A DNA stretch of 64,000 bases from Candidatus Gastranaerophilales bacterium (GTDB taxonomy: Bacteria > Cyanobacteriota > Vampirovibrionia > Gastranaerophilales > Gastranaerophilaceae), in NCBI GenBank assembly GCA_944324165.1, contig CALUVG010000005.1:29350-93349 (forward strand), written 5' to 3'. The notes beneath the pieces are model-generated. The model made no database searches. It was not told where the DNA came from and saw only the letters and a list, made by a program, of their open reading frames with translations. Both the position numbers and the translations under genes were made by a program. Shown piece after piece: positions 34,108 to 41,815 of this stretch (position 1 is the first letter of the stretch; each line of letters starts with the position of its first letter).

Positions 34108-36465
34108 TTAACTTATGGAAAGAGTTTCTAAATCATCTTCCAAAAGGCTTTTTTGGAACTCTTCACATTCATCAATTAAATCAAGTAATTTGGTGTATTT
34201 CGCATTATGTAAAACGTTTGATAATTCGCTGTTTCCAATATATTCAATAATATAATAATCCGGTGTTTGTTCTTTAATTTTTATGAGAGAAACTTCTTCA
34301 AATATATTAAAAAGCAGCTGCAGAACATCATACGATTTGCCCAGAAAACTGGCAAATCTGCGCAATTCTATTTTGCCGTTATTGTTGTGGGCAGCAAATT
34401 TTAACATTCCGTTTACTGTTTTTAAAAACTCTTTTTCGTCAAACGTTTTAATATCGTAATTCATAAAATGAATAGCTTTAGGGTTTGTTTGTTCTATTAT
34501 TTTATTGAAAGTTTTTCGGTCAGCGGGGTAGTCAAAAAACATTAAGCCATCACATTGGGATAATGTATCACGTGTTATAGATTTTTCAAAAAGACTTGCA
34601 AATGGTCTCAATGTATCTAAAGTGGATTTGCTTTCTGCAAAAACGGCAATATTACTTTTTGCATTTTTAACGTAATCGTTCACCTGCTGTAAAATATCTG
34701 TTTTTTTACGGTGATCGTAAAGTTTTATTTTATTGGTATTTTGTTCTTCTTCCTCTTTTAGATATTCAGAATGTATATCATCTACAATAAGCTGTATACT
34801 TACATTGCCGTTAAACTCATTTTTTTGAGGATGAAATGCCACATCAAAAGTGTCGCCATTAACAAGAGAGATATCGCCGTGCTGCCACCAAATGCAATTG
34901 AATTCCATTGTGCCGTTTGCGAGACTCACAAGTTTTAAATGGTCTTTGTTGTCACCCATCAGCCGTTTTTCTTTTATTTTAAGATTTTTCAAAGAAAATA
35001 CAGGGCTCGGGTTAGATGCGCCAAAAGGTTCCAGCTTTGAAATTTCATCTACAAGATTAAGATCAACATCTTCCGGACGAAGGTCTAAATCAACGTTAAT
35101 AAAAGGTTTCAGGTCTTTACCGTTAAGAAAATCTTTAACAGTTTTATTAAGGGCATTTTTTACTGTTTCAAAAGATGTTTTTTCAGGAGAAAATGAGAGT
35201 CCTGCTGCCATTTCATGTCCGCCAAAGCCGTCAAAAAGTTCTGCATTTTCGTTTATGACATCATACAAGTTAATTCCGGGAATACTTCTTGCAGAACATC
35301 TTACCTGTTTGGTTTCCTCTGAGTAGGTCATAAGCAGGGTTGGTTTATAATATTTTTCTACAAGTTTTGAGGCTACAATACCGACAATACCGACATGCCA
35401 ATCAGGTTTGAATAAAATAATGGCAGGATTTCGGTTGCCTTCTGCCTGCAGCATTGCGTCAGCTTCCATAAATGTGTCCTGACAGAGGGTCTGACGAATT
35501 TTGTTGAAGTTTTCAAGCTCTGTTATTGCCATTTGAATTTCCTGCTTGTTGTCAGAAATTAAAACTTTTAAAGCCGCTTCAACAGTGTCTAAACGTCCGG
35601 AGGCGTTTATTCTCGGAGCAATACCAAAAGCTATTTGTTCGGAAGTTATTCCGTTTTCAGGCTTGTAACCCGCGCTTTCCAGTAATTTTTGTAACCCCCA
35701 GTGTTTGCCGTTAGAGATTAATTCCAGCCCTTTTGTTACAAGATATCTGTTTTCTCCTATTAAAGGCACGACATCTGCTATTGTTCCAACAGCAACAAAT
35801 GGTAATATTTCGTAGATGAATTCTGTTTTTCCATATTTTTCAAGGAGTGCCTGCGCTGTTTTAAAAGCAACGCCAACACCGGCAAGTGAAGTTAAACTTG
35901 TTATTTGTTTGGTTGTTAAACTTTCATCCAATGCGTTTTGCGCCTTTGGATTTATTATGGCATAAGCTTTAGGCAATTCTTCAGGGGCTTCGTGGTGGTC
36001 AGTTATTATAACATCAATTTTAAAACTGTTTAAAAAATTAACCTCATCAACATCGCTAATACCGCAGTCACAAGAAATGATAACTTTTGGTTTTACAGAA
36101 GTCATAATTTTTACAAGAGCTTTGGTATCAAACCCGTGACCTTCTTTTTCTCTGTCAGGAATAAAATAATTTACGTCTGCGCCGAGATATTGTAGAGTTC
36201 TGTATAAAAGGGAGGTTGAAGTAACACCATCTGCGTCAAAGTCGCCATGAATTACAATTTTTTCCTGATTGTCAATGGCTTTGGAAAGTCTTTCTACGCA
36301 TTTTTCCATATCTGTAAAAACATTAGGATGAGTTAATTTCATCTCAAGAGGATTTAAAAACTCATGAATTTCTTCTTCTGTTTTTACGCCGCGGGAAATT
36401 AAAAGTCTTTTTATTAAAGACTTCTCATTGCAGTCAGTATTGTTATATCTCCACTCTTTTTTCAT
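34108..36465 (-). CDS. recJ: single-stranded-DNA exonuclease RecJ
   Basis: The 785-residue protein has the DHH catalytic motifs: HGDFDADGVTSTSLLY (residues 72-87), IISCDCGISD, and ITDHHEAPEELP (near residue 155). DHHA1 follows with GIVGIVASKLVEKYYKPTLL and GFGGHEMAAGLSF. An OB-fold RecJ domain and an extended C-terminal region (about 200 residues beyond the E. coli length) complete it. RecJ degrades 5' ends of single-stranded DNA in recombination and mismatch repair. It lies directly upstream of der; the 24-bp gap includes der's own promoter. Confidence 0.95.
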   Translation of the reverse strand: MKKEWRYNNTDCNEKSLIKRLLISRGVKTEEEIHEFLNPLEMKLTHPNVFTDMEKCVERLSKAIDNQEKIVIHGDFDADGVTSTSLLYRTLQYLGADVNYFIPDREKEGHGFDTKALVKIMTSVKPKVIISCDCGISDVDEVNFLNSFKIDVIITDHHEAPEELPKAYAIINPKAQNALDESLTTKQITSLTSLAGVGVAFKTAQALLEKYGKTEFIYEILPFVAVGTIADVVPLIGENRYLVTKGLELISNGKHWGLQKLLESAGYKPENGITSEQIAFGIAPRINASGRLDTVEAALKVLISDNKQEIQMAITELENFNKIRQTLCQDTFMEADAMLQAEGNRNPAIILFKPDWHVGIVGIVASKLVEKYYKPTLLMTYSEETKQVRCSARSIPGINLYDVINENAELFDGFGGHEMAAGLSFSPEKTSFETVKNALNKTVKDFLNGKDLKPFINVDLDLRPEDVDLNLVDEISKLEPFGASNPSPVFSLKNLKIKEKRLMGDNKDHLKLVSLANGTMEFNCIWWQHGDISLVNGDTFDVAFHPQKNEFNGNVSIQLIVDDIHSEYLKEEEEQNTNKIKLYDHRKKTDILQQVNDYVKNAKSNIAVFAESKSTLDTLRPFASLFEKSITRDTLSQCDGLMFFDYPADRKTFNKIIEQTNPKAIHFMNYDIKTFDEKEFLKTVNGMLKFAAHNNNGKIELRRFASFLGKSYDVLQLLFNIFEEVSLIKIKEQTPDYYIIEYIGNSELSNVLHNAKYTKLLDLIDECEEFQKSLLEDDLETLSIS

Positions 36466-36586
36466 AATTGTCCTGACATCAATATAGCATAAATTTTGAA
36501 TTTAATGCAATTGTATAAAAATATTTAATATTTTCACAAGAAAAGACTAATTTTTGTGCAGATGTATTACGGAAGAACATCTGTTT

Positions 36587-37636
36587 TTATACTCGTGAAA
36601 GCAGCTCTTTTCTACTGTCGCCGCCGAATTTTAACAGTATTTCGTTGACTAAAACACAGGCAATACGAGCTTCTGCAACAACCGCGCAAGCTTCAACCGC
36701 ACAGGTGTCAGAACGTTCAAAGTGTGCCTCTGTTTCTTGTTTTGTACTGCTGTCAACCGTATTAAGCGGTTTTCTTAAAGTTGGTATAGGTTTCATTACG
36801 GCTCTTACAACAAGAGGTTCTCCGTTTGTCATACCGCCTTCAATTCCTCCGGCATGATTTGTTTTTCGAATAACTTTCCCGTCAGAAAGGTACATTTGAT
36901 CGTGGTATTCACTTCCTTTAAATCCTAGCGGATTGTCGCCTATTTCTACTGCTTTAATCGCAGGAATACTCATTATAGCCTGCGCAATTCTGCCGTCAAG
37001 CTTTCTGTCCCAGTGAACATGTGAACCTAAACCAACAGGTAAGTTATAGTATACGACTTCAAGTTTTCCGCCAAGCGTGTCACCGGATTCTTTAGCCAGA
37101 TCAATTTCTTTATGAAATTCTTCTTCAGTAAATCCGTTTCCTATTTGTAAAACTTTTGATTCACAAGTTATTGACAACTGGTTTAAAATCTGTTTTGCAA
37201 CCGCACCTACAGCAACTTCTATAGCTGTCTGGCGAGCACTGGAGCGTTCAAGAATATTTCTCAAATCTTTCTGGTCGTATTTTACACTTCCTGCAAAATC
37301 GGCATGCCCCGGTCTGTATGCGGAGAAAGATTTTTCTTCTGTATAATCCTGCGGATCTGTACTCATTATTTTTTCCCAGTTTTCAAAATCTTTGTTTTTT
37401 ATAAATAATGTTACCGGAGACCCCAATGTTTTGCCAAAACGAATACCGGAAAGTATTTCTACGGTATCAGTTTCAATTTTCATTCTGCCGCCGCGTCCAT
37501 AGCCTTGCTGACGTCTTTTTAATTCTTCGTTGATAAAGTCAGGGCTGATTTCAAACCCTGACGGAATACCTTCTATTATTGCGGTTAAGCCTTTTCCATG
37601 GCTTTCGCCTGCTGTTAAAAATCTGAATTTTTCCAT
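36587..37636 (-). CDS. aroC: chorismate synthase
   Basis: The 349-residue protein has the three family signatures: GESHGKGLTAIIEGIPSG (residues 8-25), YRPGHADFAGSVKYDQKD with the SSARQTAIEVA segment, and GIEGGMTNGEPLVVRAVMKP. The enzyme removes phosphate from EPSP using reduced FMN, giving chorismate for aromatic amino acids. The other shikimate genes here, aroK-aroB, are about 7 kb away, so the pathway is scattered. The exported NTF2-like gene ends 10 bp upstream and may be co-transcribed. Confidence 0.97.
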   Translation of the reverse strand: MEKFRFLTAGESHGKGLTAIIEGIPSGFEISPDFINEELKRRQQGYGRGGRMKIETDTVEILSGIRFGKTLGSPVTLFIKNKDFENWEKIMSTDPQDYTEEKSFSAYRPGHADFAGSVKYDQKDLRNILERSSARQTAIEVAVGAVAKQILNQLSITCESKVLQIGNGFTEEEFHKEIDLAKESGDTLGGKLEVVYYNLPVGLGSHVHWDRKLDGRIAQAIMSIPAIKAVEIGDNPLGFKGSEYHDQMYLSDGKVIRKTNHAGGIEGGMTNGEPLVVRAVMKPIPTLRKPLNTVDSSTKQETEAHFERSDTCAVEACAVVAEARIACVLVNEILLKFGGDSRKELLSRV

Positions 37637-37645
37637 AGATCTCTT

Positions 37646-38125
37646 TTATTTTGCGTATTTAAGGAAAGTTTGAACTTTTGTTTGCATCATTTCTTCTGTA
37701 ATAAGCCATTTACCGTCCGGCTGTTTTTTTACAATCATATAAGTTTTGAGTTTATAAGTTTCGCCTTTAGGCTGTCTTAAAGAACTTACCTTATAGGTAC
37801 CGTTGCCTACGGATGTTACATTAACATCTGTATATGTGTTTTTATAACCCCGTAATTTTGCGCCTGCTTGACCGAGTTTCATTTGTTTTAGATATGTTGC
37901 AGTATCTGTATATACATTTACTAAAGTACCATCCGGTTTTACTACCTGTCGTATGATTTTTGCGTTAGGCGAATACATATTGCCGACTTCATTGCTATAG
38001 CTGTTTGCAGCTTTAACGTAATTGTTAAAGAATGCGAGAGCTTCCTGTGCGCCATCAGCAAAAGCCTGTGTGCCAATACTGAATATCATTACAAAAACAG
38101 ATAATATTGATAATATTTTTTTCAT
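37646..38125 (-). CDS. exported NTF2-like / SnoaL-like protein
   Basis: The 159-residue protein starts with a signal peptide (KKILSILSVFVMIFSIGTQAFA). The mature part has an NTF2-like order: helix with AQEALAFFNNYVKAANSYSN, then MYSPNAKIIRQVV, ending in PDGKWLITEEMMQTKV, a common strand of that fold. Such periplasmic domains bind small ligands or act as enzyme scaffolds. AAGGAG lies 8 nt before the ATG. It is probably periplasmic; the ligand is unknown. Confidence 0.7.
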   Translation of the reverse strand: MKKILSILSVFVMIFSIGTQAFADGAQEALAFFNNYVKAANSYSNEVGNMYSPNAKIIRQVVKPDGTLVNVYTDTATYLKQMKLGQAGAKLRGYKNTYTDVNVTSVGNGTYKVSSLRQPKGETYKLKTYMIVKKQPDGKWLITEEMMQTKVQTFLKYAK

Positions 38126-38289
38126 TAAATTTTCTCCTTACCTTCCGATATTATAACGACACAAACAGAAAGAATGTTCATTTGCTAAAATAATTATACC
38201 ATGGAATAATATAAAGTCATGTAAAAAGTAAAAAATACCGTCTTAAAAAACACTTGATTCGTGCTATTGAGTTGATAATAAATAAATGT

Positions 38290-38317
38290 AAATATAAATT
38301 GTAAATAGGCTGAAACC
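38290..38317 (+). promoter_or_regulatory. weak sigma-28-like promoter candidate
   Basis: TAAATATA-N12-GCTGAAAC has the same spacing as the stronger sites but a poor match. It is listed because the downstream protein shares a tail with the product of another candidate gene. Confidence 0.25.
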
Positions 38318-38360
38318 CATATATAATCCCTCATAGGATAGGATAGGTGCTGCGTCTGAG

Positions 38361-38993
38361 ATGAGTATAGGAAATACTGCCAGTTTTACAACTTCAATTT
38401 ATGTTGCGGATTTATTGAGTGACAAAGAACAGTATAATATGTTAGCAAGCTCTTCAAAAGGCAGACACTACCCTGTTGATGTTGCTAAACAAATGGCAGA
38501 AAGTATGACTGCAGATGGTGGTACCATTGACCAATTGTTTGAATTATTTTCGGAAGTTCTTAATGTTGATGCAGTAAGCGCTAATGCCTTGTCATATGCA
38601 TGTAACATGACAAAAGCAATATTTGATATTTCACAAGTTGGCAGTAATAATGGGGATAAAAATAATAACGAAGTTAAAGATCAATCTTATCTGCAGGAAA
38701 TGTTGAAAAACGGTATGATGTTTATTTCCTCAATCGGTGACGATGCTTATTACTATCAGGAAAATTACAGCACCAACACATTTATAAAAGAAAAATCCGA
38801 TGATAGCTACATTGCACAGGCTGAAGCTAAATATACAAATCAGAAAGCAAAATTAACATCAAAAGAAGATGAACTTGACTTGAAGATGAAAAATCTGGAT
38901 ACAGAAATTTCTTCACTGACAACCGAATACGATAGTGTTAAGTCAGTAATTGATAAAAATATTGAAAAGTCTTTCAAGCGCTATGATGCTTGA
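38361..38993 (+). CDS. lineage-specific protein with conserved coiled-coil tail
   Basis: The 210-residue protein begins MSIGNTASFTTSIYVADLL and has a helical middle with low-complexity Asn/Asp. The last 60 residues (AEAKYTNQKAKLTSKEDELD, then LDTEISSLTTEYDSVKSVID and IEKSFKRY) form a coiled coil. That tail matches the end of the 616-residue protein at 49291 (LKKLDTEHNALQTEYDSLKA, VERSFKAF). The shared tail suggests a common localisation or partner-binding signal. No signal peptide. Two hairpins follow the gene. Confidence 0.7.
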   Translation: MSIGNTASFTTSIYVADLLSDKEQYNMLASSSKGRHYPVDVAKQMAESMTADGGTIDQLFELFSEVLNVDAVSANALSYACNMTKAIFDISQVGSNNGDKNNNEVKDQSYLQEMLKNGMMFISSIGDDAYYYQENYSTNTFIKEKSDDSYIAQAEAKYTNQKAKLTSKEDELDLKMKNLDTEISSLTTEYDSVKSVIDKNIEKSFKRYDA

Positions 38994-39002
38994 GTATACA
39001 AT

Positions 39003-39056
39003 GGGCGCAGCAAATAGTTACAGTTGCGCCCGGGCGGGAGTGATCCCGTCCTTTTC
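39003..39056 (+). terminator. double hairpin with intrinsic terminator
   Basis: Hairpin one is GGGCGCA/TGCGCCC (39003-39031). Hairpin two is GGGCGGGA/TCCCGTCC (39032-39051), followed by TTTTCTTTTTC. It ends the 38361 gene. Confidence 0.75.
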
Positions 39057-39132
39057 TTTTTCTATCCGGTGGCAATAACGATGTAGATTTTGCAAGCCTT
39101 ATTAAAGTCAAAAATTTAATATAAATTAATGG

Positions 39133-39161
39133 TTGACAAAATACTTTTTGTGTGTTATAAA
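39133..39161 (+). promoter_or_regulatory. near-consensus sigma-70 promoter without an obvious long gene
   Basis: TTGACA (39133-39138) and TATAAA (39156-39161) are separated by 17 bp. The next recognisable gene starts 206 bp further, but a hairpin-terminator lies between. Confidence 0.75.
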
Positions 39162-39167
39162 GAATGT

Positions 39168-39217
39168 GGGGTAAATGTATATTTATAAGTCTTGTCATAT
39201 GGCGAGACTTTCTTTTT
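39168..39217 (+). ncRNA. candidate short RNA (or 21-codon leader peptide)
   Basis: Transcription from the 39133-39161 promoter would start near 39168. A stem AAGTCTTG/CGAGACTT (39187-39210) followed by TCTTTTTC could end it, giving an RNA of about 50 nt. Alternatively, an ATG at 39176 with GGGG upstream opens a 21-codon frame ending at 39241. Neither reading is proven. Confidence 0.4.
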
Positions 39218-39366
39218 CGCAAAAGCATGCTCTTAAATAGTTGTATTTAGTGAATTACTACGGGTAATCATCGCTTATTACCCTGTTTTAAGTAAAAAAA
39301 TGTGTAACATTAATATGTAGGTAATTCCGAACAATACGTTATTATTATAACATTACTCTTAAACTT

Positions 39367-39642
39367 ATGCAAGAGGACATTAAACAAAAACGAAAAATAC
39401 TGCTTAAAGCTGTTGCAGCAACGTTTCAAAAACTACGAACGGAAAAAGGCAAGTCAATTTCACTTGCAGCAAACGAGTTGAATATATCAAAATCTATCTG
39501 GTCTGATGTAGAACTCGGAAAAAATGATATGCAGTTTTCTACTTTTTTGCGAATGCTTGAGGCGTTAGATATTACTCCGGAGCAGTTTTTTACAGAATTC
39601 AGGGCTAATTTGCCGCCCGGGTTCTGCTTTATCGAAGAGTAA
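39367..39642 (+). CDS. XRE-family HTH protein, 91 aa
   Basis: The 91-residue protein is an XRE-type HTH: FQKLRTEKGKSISLAANELN (residues 21-40), then ISKSIWSDVELGKNDMQFST and a dimerisation-like helix LRMLEALDITPEQFFTEF. It is soluble. A TATAAC-like -10 lies about 17 nt before the ATG and no RBS is visible, so a short leader is likely. Unlike the XRE genes at 31700 and 59676, it has no prepilin neighbour. It may control the gene at 39750, but that gene has its own distinct promoter. Confidence 0.8.
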   Translation: MQEDIKQKRKILLKAVAATFQKLRTEKGKSISLAANELNISKSIWSDVELGKNDMQFSTFLRMLEALDITPEQFFTEFRANLPPGFCFIEE

Positions 39643-39684
39643 GATTTTTATTGTTAACAAACTGTAACATACGTTGTTTTTCTC

Positions 39685-39712
39685 TAAAGTTTTTAACCAT
39701 GCTTTCCGATTA
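39685..39712 (+). promoter_or_regulatory. sigma-28-like promoter (TAAAGTTT-N12-TCCGATTA)
   Basis: TAAAGTTT (39685-39692) and TCCGATTA (39705-39712) are separated by exactly 12 nt. This is the closest match here to the GCCGATAA consensus among sites with a perfect -35. Confidence 0.6.
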
Positions 39713-39749
39713 ATTAATTACCGATACGAATAACGGAGGTAAGTTTAAA

Positions 39750-40103
39750 ATGAGTTCAAGAACTGAAAATGCCGCACTCGATGCTAACTTGATGGCGAAT
39801 TTGATTTGTGAAGAAGTTTTTCGTGAAACAGAGTTCGGCAAAGATTTAGGGGATACGCTATTGGCAAGTGCCAGCAAGAACTTGAGAATGGTTGATGCGA
39901 TGCAGGATTTTTCGATTAACCTTATAAAACAGATTGAGGAAAATAAGTTTACGGTATCAGAACCGCCTAAAGCAAAAGCTTTATCTATTGATGACAAACT
40001 CAATCAAATACAAAAAGAAATTACTTTCGATATATCAAGACCGATTCATGATATGTTTGAAGAAATGTCAGGTATTGTCTGCGAAGCTTTTTCGGGACGA
40101 TAA
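39750..40103 (+). CDS. hypothetical helical protein, 117 aa
   Basis: The RBS GGAGG (39736-39740) precedes the ATG. The product is helical and acidic, with two long amphipathic segments (NLMANLICEEVFRETEFGKD and LNQIQKEITFDISRPIHDMF). No signal peptide. The family is unknown. It is transcribed alone between a sigma-28-like promoter and a strong hairpin terminator, which matches the setting of the other sigma-28-like genes. Confidence 0.7.
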   Translation: MSSRTENAALDANLMANLICEEVFRETEFGKDLGDTLLASASKNLRMVDAMQDFSINLIKQIEENKFTVSEPPKAKALSIDDKLNQIQKEITFDISRPIHDMFEEMSGIVCEAFSGR

Positions 40104-40129
40104 AAGAAGAGTATGTGTGATTTTTGGAA

Positions 40130-40164
40130 ACCCCGCTTTGAATGTTCAAGGCGGGGTTGTTGTA
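40130..40164. terminator. long-stem bidirectional terminator
   Basis: AACCCCGCTTTGAA pairs with TTCAAGGCGGGGTT over 14 bp with one G-U pair (40130-40159). It separates the 39750 gene from the convergent metG. Confidence 0.8.
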
Positions 40165-40183
40165 TTAATTTTTTTAATAGTGT

Positions 40184-41767
40184 TTATTTTTTGCTTTTGT
40201 CAGCCAGTTCGCTGTCTACACGCAAAAATACAGGCTTTATTTCTTCTTTTGATATAAGATGTCCTGTTTTGATATTTTCGTAGGTTAAATCGTCTAATTT
40301 TGTGCTTAAATCAAACGATAACTGACGCGCCATATCTTTTGCGATATTTGGACAGAACGGATAAATCAGTGCTGAAATTATACACATAACTTCAAGGACA
40401 GTTGTTAACACCTGACCGCATTCTGTCATTTTTTCTTCTTTTGCAAGAGTCCAAGGCGCATTGTCGGTTACATATTTGTTTGTAATATCAACAAGAGTTG
40501 TTATTTCTTGACCGGCTTCTGCTATTTCAAAGTTATCAAAATTATTTTTTACAAGATCAATTTTATTTAGTGCTGTTTTTAACAGACTTAATGAGCCTGT
40601 AACAAGTTCTTTATTGCGGGCAACGAAGAATTCTTCTTTTACTTCGCCGTCAAAGTATTTAACAAGCATTGAGAGAGTTCTGTTGAGAAGATTACCCATG
40701 CTGTTTGCAAGATGGGCGTTAACTTTTTCTTTGAAGTCATCATCGGAGTAGTTGCCGTCTTTGCCGCAAGGAGCAGCACAAGCCATGTAGTATCTGAAGG
40801 CATCGGGATGTTCAAGTTCAAAACTTTCGAGTACAGAAGTTGGTGATATAACATTCCCTATGGATTTTGACATTTTAGCCTGATCTATGGTAATCCAGCC
40901 GTGTGCGAAAATGTGTTTTGGCAGCGGCAAGCCAAGGGCAAGAAGTATTGCCGGCCAATAAATGCTGTGGAATTTCAGAATATCTTTACCAATGACCTGA
41001 ACATCAGCCGGCCAGTATTTTTTAAACTTTTCAGAAGGTGTTTCCACATCATAGCCAAGGGCAGTAATATAATTTGACAGTGCATCAATCCAAACATAGA
41101 TTGATTGTTCTTCATCATCAAGGACATCAATTCCCCATTGAACATTTGATTTGGAACGGGAGACTGAGATATCTTGAATATCTTCTAACTGGTTAAGAAC
41201 TTCATTTGCACGGAATTGTGGAATAATGAAATCAGGATTTTCTTTTATATGTTTGATTATTGCATCTTTGTATTTTGTGAGTTTGAAGAAGTAGTTTTCT
41301 TCACGTACAACTTCCGGTTTTTTTAAGTGGTCAGGGCATAGACCGTCTTCCGTTAAATCTTTTGGGTTCAAAAAGCTTTCGCAGCCGCTGCAATAAAGAC
41401 CTTCGTATGAATTTTTATATATGTCGCCGTTTTCCATAAGCTTTCTGAATATTTTTTGAACAATTTTTACGTGATCTTCATCGGTTGTTCTGATAAATCT
41501 TGTGTAATCAATATCAAGAGCTTTCCAGGCATCTTTGAATTTTTGAGCATTTTCATCACACAGTTCTTTCGGGGTAATACCTTTAGATGCGGCTGTTTTT
41601 TGAATTTTTATGCCGTGTTCATCTGTGCCGGTGAGAAAATAAACATCATCACATCTTTGAGAAAAATGTCTTGCGATAACGTCTGTAAGTATTTTTTCGT
41701 AAGCGTGCCCGATATGCGGAGCACCATTAACGTAGTCAATTGCTGTTGTTAAATAAAATTTATCCAT
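40184..41767 (-). CDS. metG: methionyl-tRNA synthetase
   Basis: The 527-residue class I synthetase has the HIGH-type motif NGAPHIGHAYEKI (residues 14-26), a zinc knuckle CSGCESF with CPDH, the KMSKS loop AKMSKSIGN (near residue 297), and the anticodon-binding helical domain with DNAPWTLAKEE. It lacks the C-terminal EMAP-type tRNA-binding domain, so it is the short form. It charges tRNA-Met for initiation and elongation. AGAGGA lies 9 nt upstream of the ATG, and a -10 (TGCTACAAT) lies about 30 nt upstream. Confidence 0.96.
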   Translation of the reverse strand: MDKFYLTTAIDYVNGAPHIGHAYEKILTDVIARHFSQRCDDVYFLTGTDEHGIKIQKTAASKGITPKELCDENAQKFKDAWKALDIDYTRFIRTTDEDHVKIVQKIFRKLMENGDIYKNSYEGLYCSGCESFLNPKDLTEDGLCPDHLKKPEVVREENYFFKLTKYKDAIIKHIKENPDFIIPQFRANEVLNQLEDIQDISVSRSKSNVQWGIDVLDDEEQSIYVWIDALSNYITALGYDVETPSEKFKKYWPADVQVIGKDILKFHSIYWPAILLALGLPLPKHIFAHGWITIDQAKMSKSIGNVISPTSVLESFELEHPDAFRYYMACAAPCGKDGNYSDDDFKEKVNAHLANSMGNLLNRTLSMLVKYFDGEVKEEFFVARNKELVTGSLSLLKTALNKIDLVKNNFDNFEIAEAGQEITTLVDITNKYVTDNAPWTLAKEEKMTECGQVLTTVLEVMCIISALIYPFCPNIAKDMARQLSFDLSTKLDDLTYENIKTGHLISKEEIKPVFLRVDSELADKSKK

Positions 41768-41815
41768 ATTTTCTTAATCCTCTTTACTGTCATTGATTTT
41801 ATTGTAGCATAAAAA

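Larger units (their letters stand above)
38994..39366. other. 373-bp intergenic region
   Basis: It holds the double-hairpin terminator, the strong promoter and short candidate transcript, then about 130 bp of AT-rich sequence leading to the XRE gene. An 84-codon minus-strand frame crosses these structures and is judged spurious. Confidence 0.6.

Noticed and set aside
34850..35326. 158-codon plus-strand frame inside recJ
   Set aside because: Antisense shadow of a well-supported gene.
38974..39228. 84-codon minus-strand frame
   Set aside because: It crosses a terminator and a promoter/hairpin unit, and has no RBS.
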